DNA from: Chitiniphilus purpureus
GTDB lineage: Bacteria > Pseudomonadota > Gammaproteobacteria > Burkholderiales > Chitinibacteraceae
Assembly (NCBI RefSeq): GCF_025642115.1
Contig: NZ_CP106753.1
Coordinates: forward strand, 2,999,501 to 3,063,500
Direction: 5' to 3'
DNA: 64,000 nt
Part shown: positions 29,161-38,590 of the stretch, piece by piece
How positions within the stretch are numbered: the first letter of the stretch is position 1
Layout of the letters: the number at the start of each line of letters is the position of its first letter
The notes under the pieces: model-generated
Databases searched by the model: none
What the model was told of the DNA's origin: nothing
Seen by the model: the letters and a program-made list of their open reading frames with translations, nothing else
Translations under genes and position numbers: made by a program

Positions 29161-30900
29161 TCAGTCGAGACGTGCCTTCACGTAGCGCCCGGGCGCCGGT
29201 TCGATCGGGGCGTGCTGCTTGCTGCCCGGCTTCTTGGGCGCGGCCACCAGCTTGCCCGAGCGCGGCGCCAGCCAGTCGTGCCAATCCTGCCACCAGCTGC
29301 CCGGCCGCGACTGCGCCGCTTCGAACCATTGCTCCGGCGCTTCGGGCAGCGCGTCGTTGACCCAGTAGTTGCGCTTGTTGGCGCTGACCGGATTGATGGT
29401 GCCGGCGATATGGCCCGAGGCACCCAGCACGAAGCGCAACGGTCCACGGAACAGCCGGGTGGTGCCGTAGGCGGAGCGCCACGGCACGATATGGTCCTCG
29501 CGGGCTGCGAACACGTAGCTTGGCAGGTCGATCCGCGTCAGATCGATCGGGACACCACACAGGCTGAAGCTGCCCGGTTTGACCAGGTTGTTGTTCAGAT
29601 ACATGTTCTCGAGGAAGAAGGTGTGCATCGGCAACGCCAGATTCGCCGAATCGTTGTTCCAGTACAGCAGGTCGAACGGCGGCGGCGTCTGGCCCTTCAG
29701 ATAATTGTTGACCACGTAGTTCCAGATCAGGTCATTGGCGCGCAATGCCGAGAATGTGCGCGCCAGCTCCTTGCCGGAGATCACACCGCCGCTCTCCAAC
29801 ATCGGCTCGCGGGTGCGGACCACGTTCCAGTCGATGAAATGCTTGATATCACCCGGGTCGGTATGGTCGAGCATCACCGTCATCAGCGTCAGCGATTCGA
29901 ACCAGTCGAGCCCGCGTGCCTGCATGACTGGAATCGCCGTGGCGAGCAGTTCGCCGCCGATGCAGAACGACAATACGTTCATCTTGTCGCGCCGGATGAT
30001 CTCGCGCACGACCTCAGCCGCCTGGATCACCCCGTCGGCGACGTAGTCGTCCCACTTGAGCTTGCCAAGCTCAGGCGGGATCGAGCGCCAGGAAACGAGG
30101 AAGGTGGTGTAGCCCTGCTCGACGATCCAGCGCACCATCGAGTTTTCCGGCTGCAGATCCATGATGTAGTACTTGTTCACGCAGGGCGGCACGATCAACA
30201 GCGGTGTCTCGAACACCTGCCCGGTGCTCGGGGTGTATTGCAGCAGTTGGAAGAGCTCGTTCTCGAACACCACCGTGCCCGGCGTCACCGCAAGATTGCG
30301 CCCAACCTCGAACTCGCGCTCGTCGGTCATCGTGATCGAGCCTTTCTGCACATCGGCCAACAGCTTCTTCATGCCATCGGCCAGGCTCTCGCCGTTGGTC
30401 TCGGCAGCAAGTTTGAGCACTTCGGGATTGGTCAGTGCAAAGTTGGCCGGGCTGATCGCATCGATATACTGGCGGGTGAAGAAGGCAAGCTTTTCGCGGG
30501 TGGCCTCATCGCTTGCCGCGGCGGAGACCGAATCCATCAGCCATTTGGCCGTCAGCAGATAGTTCTGCTTGATGAACGAAAACAGCGGCTCTTCCCATTC
30601 GGGCGCATTGAAGCGCCGGTCCCCTTTCTCCGGCTCGATCAGCCTGGCCGGCGCCTTGGCGCCCACGAGCCCCAGCCATAGATCGAGCTGGGCGCGATAG
30701 AAGTCGGTCTGGCGGCTGAGCCATTCCGGATCCGTCCCCGGCCATGCCGGCCATGCAGCGCCGCCACTGACCGGCGCAGTGGCGCCACCCGATGCCACGC
30801 CCGCCTGGGCCCACTGCTGCCACCATTGGCGCTGGGCTTCGTTCAATTGCTGCAGCAATGCATCGAAAGAGGGGGGGTTAAACACAGTTATCAACTCCAT
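29161..30900 (-). CDS. phaC: class I poly(3-hydroxyalkanoate) synthase
   Basis: Polymerises 3-hydroxyacyl-CoA into PHA at the granule surface. From the ATG at 30900 the protein has 579 residues, the class I size. The N-terminal region is Trp/Gln-rich, and the catalytic domain has Cys313 in LSFCIGGEL, the Asp in FAAREDHIVPW and the His in GASGHIAG. The usual lipase-like box is G-x-C-x-G-G; here its first residue is Ser (S-F-C-I-G-G). A GTG five codons downstream has a better-spaced GGAG and could be the true start. It heads a phaC-phaA operon. Confidence 0.94.
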   Translation of the reverse strand: MELITVFNPPSFDALLQQLNEAQRQWWQQWAQAGVASGGATAPVSGGAAWPAWPGTDPEWLSRQTDFYRAQLDLWLGLVGAKAPARLIEPEKGDRRFNAPEWEEPLFSFIKQNYLLTAKWLMDSVSAAASDEATREKLAFFTRQYIDAISPANFALTNPEVLKLAAETNGESLADGMKKLLADVQKGSITMTDEREFEVGRNLAVTPGTVVFENELFQLLQYTPSTGQVFETPLLIVPPCVNKYYIMDLQPENSMVRWIVEQGYTTFLVSWRSIPPELGKLKWDDYVADGVIQAAEVVREIIRRDKMNVLSFCIGGELLATAIPVMQARGLDWFESLTLMTVMLDHTDPGDIKHFIDWNVVRTREPMLESGGVISGKELARTFSALRANDLIWNYVVNNYLKGQTPPPFDLLYWNNDSANLALPMHTFFLENMYLNNNLVKPGSFSLCGVPIDLTRIDLPSYVFAAREDHIVPWRSAYGTTRLFRGPLRFVLGASGHIAGTINPVSANKRNYWVNDALPEAPEQWFEAAQSRPGSWWQDWHDWLAPRSGKLVAAPKKPGSKQHAPIEPAPGRYVKARLD

Positions 30901-31093
30901 GCAACGTGGGACAATCGATCGTAGACCAATGTCGATCCGGCTTACTACTGCATAACACGCAAAAGACGGGACGCAATTGGGAATAGCCCTTAATTTGTGC
31001 GACGCAGCATACAAAAAAGCTAGTTTTGATGCAAGACAGGCGAAATCAAAAAAGAAAAAGGATGCAAAAGTAATTGGTTCTCGTTGATTCAAC

Positions 31094-31122
31094 ATGACAT
31101 TTTCCGAATCGTTGCTTAGAAT
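31094..31122 (+). promoter_or_regulatory. putative sigma-70 promoter of the pbpG-type gene
   Basis: ATGACA (31094-31099, five of six to consensus), a 17-base spacer and TAGAAT (31117-31122). The region is AT-rich and lies about 55 bases before the start codon. Confidence 0.65.
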
Positions 31123-31176
31123 CAGCACCAACTGATAAACCCATCCGCCTGGGGTTGCACGCGCGGGAGAAGTGAA

Positions 31177-32166
31177 ATGCGTAATTGGATCAATGCGTTG
31201 GCGCTGGCCCTGCTGGCCGCCTCGTTCGTGGCGCCGGTGTCGGCCGCGCCGCAGCACGGCAAGGAGTCAGCGGGCAGCAAGCAACGCCCGTCGAAAAAGA
31301 ATGTCAGGCCGCATTCGAGCCTAAGCCGCGAAGCGACGGCGCGGGCACGTACCGGGGTCAAGGTGGCACGCGCCATGGCGCCGACGATCACCGAGCACCC
31401 GGGTGTCCAATCGGCCGGCGTGCTGGTGCTCAACGAGCGTTCGGGCGAAGTGGTCTACGAAAAGAGCGCGGACGACGTGGCGCCGATCGCCTCGATCACC
31501 AAATTGATGACGGCGATGGTCGTGCTCGATGCCGGCCTGCCGATGAACGAGATCCTCACCATCGGCCCCGAGGATGTGGATCTGCTGAAGAACACCAGCT
31601 CGCGCCTCAACGTCGGCACCGCGCTGACACGTGCCGAAATGCTGCTGCTGGCACTGATGTCCTCCGAAAACCGTGCCGCTTCGGCGCTGTCGCGCCACTA
31701 CCCGGGTGGTCAGCCGGCGTTTCTGAAGCGCATGAACGAGAAGGCGCGCGAGCTGGGCATGGGTCAGTCCCGCTTCTTCGATGCCACGGGCCTGAGCCCC
31801 GCGAATGTCTCGACCCCGCGCGAACTCGCACGCATGGTGAAGGCGGCGCGGCACTATCCGGAAATCCAGCATTTCTCGACCGCCAGCGAATACGCATTCG
31901 TCTCCAACATCAGTGGCCGGGAACTGCAGTTCCGCAACACCAACCCACTGGTCCGCGAAGGCGACTGGACCATCGGCCTTTCGAAGACCGGCTACACCAA
32001 CGAGGCCGGCCGCTGCCTGGTGATGCAGGCCACCATCAACGGCTCGCCCATCGTGATGGTGCTGCTCGACTCCAATGGCAAGTACACCCGGATCGGCGAC
32101 GCCAACCGGGTACGCAAGTGGCTGGAGACCAGTCCGTACGCCCGCATGCACGCCGGTACCTTCTAA
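31177..32166 (+). CDS. pbpG: D-alanyl-D-alanine endopeptidase (PBP7-type)
   Basis: A 329-residue serine peptidase of the S11 family that cuts cross-links in peptidoglycan in the periplasm. The signal peptide is cut near PVSAA (residue 23), and a basic linker of about 45 residues follows. The three active-site motifs are SITK (Ser106-Lys109), SEN (163-165) and KTG in GLSKTGYTNE. There is no C-terminal DacA-type domain, which favours PBP7 over PBP5/6. It is divergent from phaC. The basic linker is longer than in E. coli PbpG. Confidence 0.92.
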   Translation: MRNWINALALALLAASFVAPVSAAPQHGKESAGSKQRPSKKNVRPHSSLSREATARARTGVKVARAMAPTITEHPGVQSAGVLVLNERSGEVVYEKSADDVAPIASITKLMTAMVVLDAGLPMNEILTIGPEDVDLLKNTSSRLNVGTALTRAEMLLLALMSSENRAASALSRHYPGGQPAFLKRMNEKARELGMGQSRFFDATGLSPANVSTPRELARMVKAARHYPEIQHFSTASEYAFVSNISGRELQFRNTNPLVREGDWTIGLSKTGYTNEAGRCLVMQATINGSPIVMVLLDSNGKYTRIGDANRVRKWLETSPYARMHAGTF

Positions 32167-32470
32167 GCGGTTGTTTCACCCTGCTGCGCGGCGGGGCAGA
32201 GCCTGCCCTGCCCGCCTCCCTGCTTTCATCCCACGCCGTATCGGCCTCGACAGCTGCGCCCTGAACCCCATTGCACAGGGTCCGGTCATGCGGCGGCCCC
32301 TGCCCCACCGCACTGCCCCTCCACCATGTGCTGCAGTGCCCACATCGACCAGCGCTGCCACCGTGCCGGAGCAGCCTGCCTGATGGCGGCACAAAACTGA
32401 CAAGCCATCGGCCAACCACCCGATTCCGTACTAACCTGGGGTTATCTACTTACAAGTAGGTGGACCAGCC
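32167..32470. other. intergenic region before the signalling operon
   Basis: About 304 bases with no credible gene. A perfect 6-bp inverted repeat with a two-base loop (32446-32459) abuts and partly includes the AGGTGG ribosome-binding site of the first receiver gene, so it could limit its translation. No clear promoter is visible. Confidence 0.5.
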
Positions 32471-33202
32471 ATGGAACGTCATCTGCTCCTGGTCGACGAC
32501 GAAGCGAATGTGCTGGCCGCCTTGCGCCGTGCCTTGCGCCGCGACGGCTACCAGATCCATACGGCAGGCGGCGGGCAGGAAGGGTTGGCGATCCTGGCCG
32601 AACAGCCGATCAGCGTCATCATCTCGGACCAGCGCATGCCGCACATGACCGGTTCGGAGTTCCTGGAGCAGGCACGCCAGCTCAAGCCTGCCACGGTGCG
32701 CATCATGCTGTCCGGCTTCAGCGAGGTGCAGTCGCTGGCCGACGCCATCAACCGCGGCGCGGCATGGAAATTCCTGTTCAAGCCCTGGGACGACGAGCAG
32801 CTGCGCATCCAGATCGCCGAAGCGTTCAAGCTGTTCGAGCTTGAGGAGACCAATCGCAAGCTCACCGCCGCGCTGCAGCGCTCGGGCGAGGAAATGATGC
32901 GGTTGAACGAGCTGATGACCGACCGCTTCGATTCGGCCATGGTGCAGGTGACCGAGGAACTGACGCACTACCGGGCTCGCTGGGAGGCGCTGCCGCTGCC
33001 GGTGATCGAACTGGACGCGGCCCAGCATCTGGTGGCCGCCAATCCAGCGGCAACGCGATGGCTGCAACGATCCGGGGACCCCGCCTGGCCGCAGGACGAC
33101 ATCGGCGAGGCGTCGCCTTGGGGCCACTACTGGCGCATGCCCTTCCAATGCGAGGACCAGCAGCACTCGCTGCTCCTCTTCACTGGAGCAACCTCCGCAT
33201 GA
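32471..33202 (+). CDS. response regulator: receiver domain plus PAS-like region
   Basis: A 243-residue protein with an N-terminal receiver domain: acidic pair DDE (9-11), phospho-acceptor Asp53 in ISDQRMP, Thr/Ser in MLSGF, and the conserved Lys in FKPWD (about 104). A coiled-coil segment (about 115-160) and a PAS-like region (about 165-235) follow; there is no DNA-binding domain. The FKPWD ending is typical of receiver domains that precede HD-GYP or kinase modules. Its stop overlaps the kinase gene start (ATGA), so the two are coupled, and the kinase may be its phospho-donor. Confidence 0.85.
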   Translation: MERHLLLVDDEANVLAALRRALRRDGYQIHTAGGGQEGLAILAEQPISVIISDQRMPHMTGSEFLEQARQLKPATVRIMLSGFSEVQSLADAINRGAAWKFLFKPWDDEQLRIQIAEAFKLFELEETNRKLTAALQRSGEEMMRLNELMTDRFDSAMVQVTEELTHYRARWEALPLPVIELDAAQHLVAANPAATRWLQRSGDPAWPQDDIGEASPWGHYWRMPFQCEDQQHSLLLFTGATSA

Positions 33203-35298
33203 ACGCGAGCTGGGCCGAACAGGCGCTGGCCACGCTGCCGCTTGCGGCCTGGTTCAAGGAGGCGAGCCTGCACTACGTCTGGGTCAATGCCGCCTGGGCC
33301 GATTTCCTGGACTGTCCGCCCGCCGAATGCATGGGCCGGCTCGACCGCGACCTGCTGCCCGCCCCCAGCGCCGAAGCGCTGGAGATCGGTGACCTGCGGG
33401 CGCAGCTGCGCGGCCCCACCCGCGAGGAAGTACGCCTTACGGCGCGCGACGCGCGTGAGCAGACGCTGCTGCTGTATCGCGTGCCGCACTATGACCGCAA
33501 CGGCGAGTTCGACGGATTGACCACGCTGGCGGTGGATATCACGCAGCAGCACACATTGGCGCGCCAGATCGAGACCCTGGTCCAGGAAATGGAGGTGCAG
33601 CGGCAGGCACTGCACCAGCATGCGCTGGTCTCGATCACCAGCAGCGAAGGCAACTACCTTTACGTGAGCGAACCGCTGTGCGCGCTGAGCGGCTACACGC
33701 AGGAGCAGCTTCTGGGCACACCGCGCGCGGCGCTGGGTTTTGTGCCCGAGGGCGGGCTCGGGCCGGTGCTCGATGCATTGCAGCTGGTCAATGTCGAACG
33801 TTTCGAAATCCACGGCAAGCGCAACAACGGCCAGGACTTCTGGTTGCAGTCGCTGCTGGTCCCGATGGGCGGCCCGGGCGATGCGGCGCGCCGCTATTTC
33901 GAGATCAGCACCGACATCACCGCCATCAAGCAGCGCGAGGAGACGCTGGAGGCCGAAGTGCGACGGCGCACCGAGGAATTGCGCCGCGTGAACGAAGTGC
34001 TGGAAATGGACGTGGATGTACGCGAGCAGGTCGAGGCCGATCTGCGGCACCAGCATGCGTTGGTGCAGAGCATGCTTGCCTCGATCACCGCCGAGATCCT
34101 GCTGCTGTCCGGCAAGGGGCTGCTGCTGCAGACCAACCTGCCGTGGGACCAGTTCGCCGAAACCGAGGCCGAAGACGGCACGCTGCATGCGGCCATTCCG
34201 GGCGACAACTTCATCGAGTATTGCCGCAGCCTTGCCAACCCCATCTACCATCTGCTGGCGGACCGGCTGGCCGAGATCCTCGCCGGCAGTCTGTCCAGCT
34301 ATGAATTCCAGTACCAGGAGCCGGCGCGCAGCGGGCTGCGGGCCTTTTCGTTCACTGCCAGCGCGTGGAACGGCGAGGAACGCGGCATCATCATCATCCA
34401 GCAGGACATCACCGACGCACAGCAGAACGCGGTGGCGCTGGAAAAACGCAACGCCGAGCTGGTGGCGCTCAATGCGCAGCTGCAAAGCGTGCAGCACCAG
34501 TTGCTGCAATCGGAAAAGCTGGCCTCGATCGGCCAGTTGGCGGCCGGCATCGCGCACGAGATCAACAATCCGATCGGCTACGTCAGCTCCAACCTTGGCT
34601 CACTCGGCAATTACGTCAACGATCTGCTCACACTGGTGGACCGCTATGCCGAAGCGCTCGCCCGTGGCGGGCAGCATGAACAGCAGGCCGAGCTGGCCAA
34701 GGCACGGACCCAGATCGACTTCGATTTCATGCGCGAGGACATCGATTCGCTGCTGGGCGAATGCAAGGAAGGCATCACCCGGGTGAAGCGCATCGTGCAG
34801 GATCTGAAGGATTTTTCGCGGGTGGACGCGACGCAGGACTGGGCGGCGGTCGACCTGCATGCCGGCCTCGACAGCACGCTCAACATCGTGCACAACGAGA
34901 TCAAGTACAAGGCCGAGGTGGTCAAGGACTACGGCGAGCTGCCGCTGGTGGAATGCATGATCTCGCAGCTCAACCAGGTGTTCCTCAACCTGCTGGTCAA
35001 CGCCGGGCACGCGATCGAGGCCAACGGGCGCATCGGCATCCGTACCCGGCACGTGGGCGACGAGGTCTGCGTCAGCTTCAGCGACAACGGCTGCGGCATT
35101 CCCCAGGCCAACCTGAACCGCATCTTCGATCCTTTCTTCACCACCAAACCCATCGGTCAGGGGACAGGGCTAGGGTTGTCGCTCTCGTACGGCATCGTGC
35201 AAAAGCATCACGGCCGGATCGAGGTGCACAGCCGGCCCAACGAGGGCACCACGTTCGACATCTGGCTGCCGGTGAGGCAGCCGGCCCCCCTCACCTGA
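33199..35298 (+). CDS. PAS-domain sensor histidine kinase
   Basis: A 699-residue cytoplasmic kinase; I see no transmembrane helix. Three PAS-type domains (about 1-125, 135-260 and 280-425) are joined by coiled coils, followed by HisKA with His453 in IAHEINNPIGYVSSN and an HATPase domain with FSDNGCGIPQAN (G1/N box region) and GQGTGLGLSLSYG (G2). The HEINNP-type H box with a long helix insert is common in complex kinases that signal to separate response regulators. The start at 33199 overlaps the upstream stop; GGAG lies ten bases before it. Input signal unknown. Confidence 0.9.
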   Translation: MNASWAEQALATLPLAAWFKEASLHYVWVNAAWADFLDCPPAECMGRLDRDLLPAPSAEALEIGDLRAQLRGPTREEVRLTARDAREQTLLLYRVPHYDRNGEFDGLTTLAVDITQQHTLARQIETLVQEMEVQRQALHQHALVSITSSEGNYLYVSEPLCALSGYTQEQLLGTPRAALGFVPEGGLGPVLDALQLVNVERFEIHGKRNNGQDFWLQSLLVPMGGPGDAARRYFEISTDITAIKQREETLEAEVRRRTEELRRVNEVLEMDVDVREQVEADLRHQHALVQSMLASITAEILLLSGKGLLLQTNLPWDQFAETEAEDGTLHAAIPGDNFIEYCRSLANPIYHLLADRLAEILAGSLSSYEFQYQEPARSGLRAFSFTASAWNGEERGIIIIQQDITDAQQNAVALEKRNAELVALNAQLQSVQHQLLQSEKLASIGQLAAGIAHEINNPIGYVSSNLGSLGNYVNDLLTLVDRYAEALARGGQHEQQAELAKARTQIDFDFMREDIDSLLGECKEGITRVKRIVQDLKDFSRVDATQDWAAVDLHAGLDSTLNIVHNEIKYKAEVVKDYGELPLVECMISQLNQVFLNLLVNAGHAIEANGRIGIRTRHVGDEVCVSFSDNGCGIPQANLNRIFDPFFTTKPIGQGTGLGLSLSYGIVQKHHGRIEVHSRPNEGTTFDIWLPVRQPAPLT

Positions 35299-35335
35299 GC
35301 GCCCGGCGTGCAAAGCCGCGAAGGAGTGCCGACAT

Positions 35336-36664
35336 ATGGAACTGGATCTGGACACGCTGCTGCAGTCATCCGGCCAGGAGGAGCCCGCACTGACGGTGCT
35401 GTGCGTGGATGACGAGAGCAACATCCTCTCGGCGCTGCGCCGGCTGTTCCGCAGCAGATACCAGGTGCTGACCGCCGAGAGCGGGCCAGCCGGACTGGCG
35501 CTGCTGGAGCAGCAGCGGGTCGATCTCATCATCTCGGACATGCGCATGCCCGGCATGAACGGCGCCGAGTTCCTTGCGCAGGCACTGCAGCGCTGGCCGG
35601 AGGTGGAGCGCATCCTGCTGACCGGGTACGCCGACATCCACTCCACCATCGAGGCGATCAACCGCGCACGCATCAGCCGCTACATATCCAAGCCATGGGA
35701 CGACGACGAGATGCTGCGCATCGTCGACGAGGCGCTGGCAGTCAAGCGCCTGCAGCGCGAACAGGCCCGGCTGCACCGGCTGGTGGAACGGCAGAATGCC
35801 GAGCTCAAGGCGCTGAACGCCTCGCTGGAAGACAAGGTACGCGAGCGTACTGCGGAGCTGCAGCAGACCATGGGCCAGCTCAACGAGGCACACGACAAGC
35901 TGAAGAAAAGCTTCATCACCTCGATCCGGGTGTTCTCCAACCTGATCGAGATGCGCGAGGGCAAGCTGGCGGGCCACGCACGCAAGGTGGCGGACCTGGC
36001 GCGCCAGATCGCGCAGCAGCTTGAGCTTGGCGAAAGCGATATCCAGGACATCACCGTGGCAAGCCTGCTGCACGGCATCGGCAAGATCGGCCTGCCGGAT
36101 GCGCTGCTGGCCAAGCCCTATGTGCAGATGACGCTGGAAGAGCGCAACACCTACGGCAAGCACCCGGCCAAGGCCCAGGCGGCGCTGATGGCGCTGGAGC
36201 AGCTGCACACCGCGGCAAGGCTGATCCGCAGCCAGCACGAGCGCTTCGATGGCCTGGGGTTTCCCGACCGGCTCGCCGGCATGCAGATCCCGCTGGGTGG
36301 ACGCATCCTTGCCATTGCCAACGATTTCGAATCACTGCTGGCGGGCGCATTGACCGGCAAGCCCATGGAACGCCACGAAGCGATCAAGAACATCGAAAGC
36401 GGCCGCGGCAAGCGCTATGACCCTGATGTCGTCGCCGCCTTTCTCGCCGTGGTGGGCCGGCCCGATGAAGGCACGGCGGGCGGCGAAGTGGAAGTGCGCA
36501 GCAAGGATCTGCAGCCCGGCATGGTGTTGACGCGCGACCTGATCGCCGCGGGTGTGCTGCTGCTGGCGCGCGACTACATGCTCGATGCACGGCTGATCGA
36601 GCAGATCCGGCATTTCGAGGCCACCGACGGTACCCGGCTCAAGCTCTACATCCAGGCGAGGTGA
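35336..36664 (+). CDS. receiver domain fused to a degenerate HD-GYP domain
   Basis: A 442-residue protein: receiver domain (about 18-135, phospho-acceptor Asp68 in IISDMRMPG, Lys in ISKPWD), coiled coil (about 138-195) and an HD-GYP-like domain (about 200-360), then an extra C-terminal region of about 80 residues. The catalytic motifs are altered. The HD pair reads His246-Gly247, the HHP motif reads GKHP (275-277), HHE is QHE (300-302), and GYP is GFP (308-310). HD-GYP enzymes need these residues for the di-iron centre that hydrolyses c-di-GMP, so the enzyme is probably inactive or a c-di-GMP/protein sensor. It lies 37 bases after the kinase gene. Confidence 0.87.
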   Translation: MELDLDTLLQSSGQEEPALTVLCVDDESNILSALRRLFRSRYQVLTAESGPAGLALLEQQRVDLIISDMRMPGMNGAEFLAQALQRWPEVERILLTGYADIHSTIEAINRARISRYISKPWDDDEMLRIVDEALAVKRLQREQARLHRLVERQNAELKALNASLEDKVRERTAELQQTMGQLNEAHDKLKKSFITSIRVFSNLIEMREGKLAGHARKVADLARQIAQQLELGESDIQDITVASLLHGIGKIGLPDALLAKPYVQMTLEERNTYGKHPAKAQAALMALEQLHTAARLIRSQHERFDGLGFPDRLAGMQIPLGGRILAIANDFESLLAGALTGKPMERHEAIKNIESGRGKRYDPDVVAAFLAVVGRPDEGTAGGEVEVRSKDLQPGMVLTRDLIAAGVLLLARDYMLDARLIEQIRHFEATDGTRLKLYIQAR

Positions 36665-36667
36665 ACC

Positions 36668-37216
36668 ATGACGCGCATCCTGCTGGTCGACGACGAGGCC
36701 CACATCCTGACGGCGCTGCGGCGCTCGCTGCTGACGCGCGACGAGTTCGACGGCAGCGCGCCCGGCTATGCCATCACCACCTTCACCGACCCCAAGGCGG
36801 CGCTGCACGCCAGCGAAAGCCAGGCGTTCGACCTCGTGATCTCGGACTACCGGATGCCGCACATGGACGGCGTCGCCTTCCTGACCGACTTTCGCTATCT
36901 GCAGCCGGATTGCCTGCGCATCATCCTGTCCGGCCAAGCCGACATGCAGGCGCTGGCCCGGGCGATCAACGAGGTGGAGATCTACCGTTTTCTCTCCAAG
37001 CCCTGGCAGGATTTCGAGCTGCGCTCCACCGTGGCCGGCGCGCTGCGCTTCCGGTCGCTGCAACTGGAAAACCAGCGGCTCGCCGACGAAGTGCGCGCGC
37101 TGCGCGACACGACCAACCGGCAGCAGCAGGCGCTGCGCGAGCTGGAAGCCGAACACCCGGAACTGGCGCAGGTACGCTGGGGGCCGGACGGTTCGGTCCT
37201 GCTGGGTGGTGATTGA
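36668..37216 (+). CDS. response regulator, receiver domain with coiled-coil tail
   Basis: A 182-residue protein with a receiver domain: acidic DDE at 8-10, phospho-acceptor Asp in LVISDYRMPHM (about residue 58), and Lys in LSKPWQ. A coiled coil (about 130-165) follows and there is no output domain. It starts three bases after the HD-GYP gene's stop and has AGGTG before it, closing a four-gene operon. It could be a phosphate sink or adaptor for the kinase upstream. The receiver-kinase-receiver set suggests branched phosphotransfer. Confidence 0.86.
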   Translation: MTRILLVDDEAHILTALRRSLLTRDEFDGSAPGYAITTFTDPKAALHASESQAFDLVISDYRMPHMDGVAFLTDFRYLQPDCLRIILSGQADMQALARAINEVEIYRFLSKPWQDFELRSTVAGALRFRSLQLENQRLADEVRALRDTTNRQQQALRELEAEHPELAQVRWGPDGSVLLGGD

Positions 37217-37246
37217 GCCGGTGCCGCCACGGCCGGCGGCGGCGCG

Positions 37247-37984
37247 TCAGCCCGTGCCCTTGAGCTCGACCACGAAGCGGTAGTAGTCGCTGCGGAAGTA
37301 TGAATGGGTCAGTTCGATGGGCTGCCCTTCCGCACCGTAGCTGATCCGGATCAGATGCAGCACCGGACTGCCTTCCGGGCAGCCGCAAAGCTGCGCCAAC
37401 CGGGCATCGCACACCAGCGCCTCGATCCGCTGGATCGCATTGGTCACCACGATGCCGCGCGCTTCGAAAAAGGCATACAGCGACTCGCCGATCTGCGCCG
37501 GATCGGGCACCAGCGTGGCGGGCAGCGATGAGACCTCCATCCCCATCACCACCTCGTCCGCAAGCCGCAGCCGCTCCAGCCGCACCACCTGCTCGTCCGC
37601 CCGCAACGCCAGGCTCGCCAGCTCCTCGTCGTCAGGCACGGCATGGCGCTGTCCCAGCCAGCGCGAGCCGGGCAGGAAACCGCGTGCCTTGATCATCAGA
37701 CTCAGGTTGGTCAGCTTGTCGAGCGGCTGGTCGATCTTGGGCGTGATATGGCAGGCGCCGCCATCGCGTCGCAGCTGTCCCTCGGCAACCAGCAGCGCCA
37801 GCGCGCGCTCCACCTGCTCCGGCGTCAGCAAGGTGATCCGGGCAAGCGCCGCCACATCCGGCAACGCCTCGTCCGGCCGCCAGTAGCCAGCGGCGATGGC
37901 GGCATACAGACGTTGCTTGAAGGCCAGATGGGGGGGTTGCCCGGGGCGGGGCTCGACGCGCAACACCTGCAGCTTGTCCGGCAT
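37247..37984 (-). CDS. GntR/HutC-family transcriptional regulator (UTRA domain)
   Basis: A 245-residue regulator. The N-terminal winged helix is of the GntR type, though degenerate (AFKQRLYAAIAAGYWRPDEALPDVAALARITLLT), and the C-terminal UTRA domain (about 80-240) binds small ligands, with LYAFFEARGIVVTNAIQRIEALV and ending HSYFRSDYYRFVVELKG. HutC-subfamily proteins sense histidine-pathway metabolites, amino sugars or phosphonates. In a chitin user the ligand might be an amino sugar (NagR/DasR type), but that is inference. The ATG at 37984 has GGAG upstream. It converges with the signalling operon and has no adjacent target gene. Confidence 0.85.
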   Translation of the reverse strand: MPDKLQVLRVEPRPGQPPHLAFKQRLYAAIAAGYWRPDEALPDVAALARITLLTPEQVERALALLVAEGQLRRDGGACHITPKIDQPLDKLTNLSLMIKARGFLPGSRWLGQRHAVPDDEELASLALRADEQVVRLERLRLADEVVMGMEVSSLPATLVPDPAQIGESLYAFFEARGIVVTNAIQRIEALVCDARLAQLCGCPEGSPVLHLIRISYGAEGQPIELTHSYFRSDYYRFVVELKGTG

Positions 37985-38177
37985 GGGCTGTCTCCGTTCG
38001 CGGGTTACGGATGCCGTGCCGCGCCATGTCCCTGCAGCGGCAGGGGCACGCATACGGCAGGGGCATACCGTGTCTGGTTGAGCTTAGCCGCTGGAGGTAC
38101 GCCTTGCAGTCGCACCGGCACCTGATCGTGTTGCCGCACCGCCTGGCAGCGGGAGGCACCCGGCCGGGAAAGCGGCA

Positions 38178-38585
38178 TCACGGCGCCTTTGGCCGGCCGG
38201 GCTGCCCATCGCGCTTCACCGGCAGGCGCAGCAGTATCACGAGCAGCACCAGCCAACAGAGCAGCAGCACGGCAGGCAGCCAGCCATGCTCGCGCAGCAG
38301 CCAGGCCGACATGGCGAAGCTCGCACTCATCAGCCCGATCGCCCAGCGCCTGGTCTGCAGCGGCAATGCGCGTTCCTTGTGCCATAGGCGCAGTGCCGGC
38401 CCCAGCCGTGGATGCCGCAGCAACCGGCGCGCCAACCGGGGCGACGAGCGCGCAAAGCAGGCCAGTGCCAGCAGCAGGAACGGCGTGGTCGGCAGCAACG
38501 GCAGCACCAGTCCGACCAGGCCCAGCCCGACCGCAGCCAGCCCCAGCGCCTGCCACAGGTGGCGCGTATAGCGCCCCATGGGCAT
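38178..38585 (-). CDS. YbaN-type DUF454 membrane protein
   Basis: A 135-residue inner-membrane protein with an N-terminal helix pair containing [23 protein letters not shown], a central basic segment ([19 protein letters not shown]) and two more helices. The [18 protein letters not shown] pattern is characteristic of the DUF454 (YbaN) family; function is unknown. It starts five bases after trxC ends, so it is co-transcribed with it. The first ATG (38585) is used; a second in-frame ATG two codons later is possible. Confidence 0.87.
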   Translation of the reverse strand: MPMGRYTRHLWQALGLAAVGLGLVGLVLPLLPTTPFLLLALACFARSSPRLARRLLRHPRLGPALRLWHKERALPLQTRRWAIGLMSASFAMSAWLLREHGWLPAVLLLCWLVLLVILLRLPVKRDGQPGRPKAP

Positions 38586-38590
38586 GCCGC

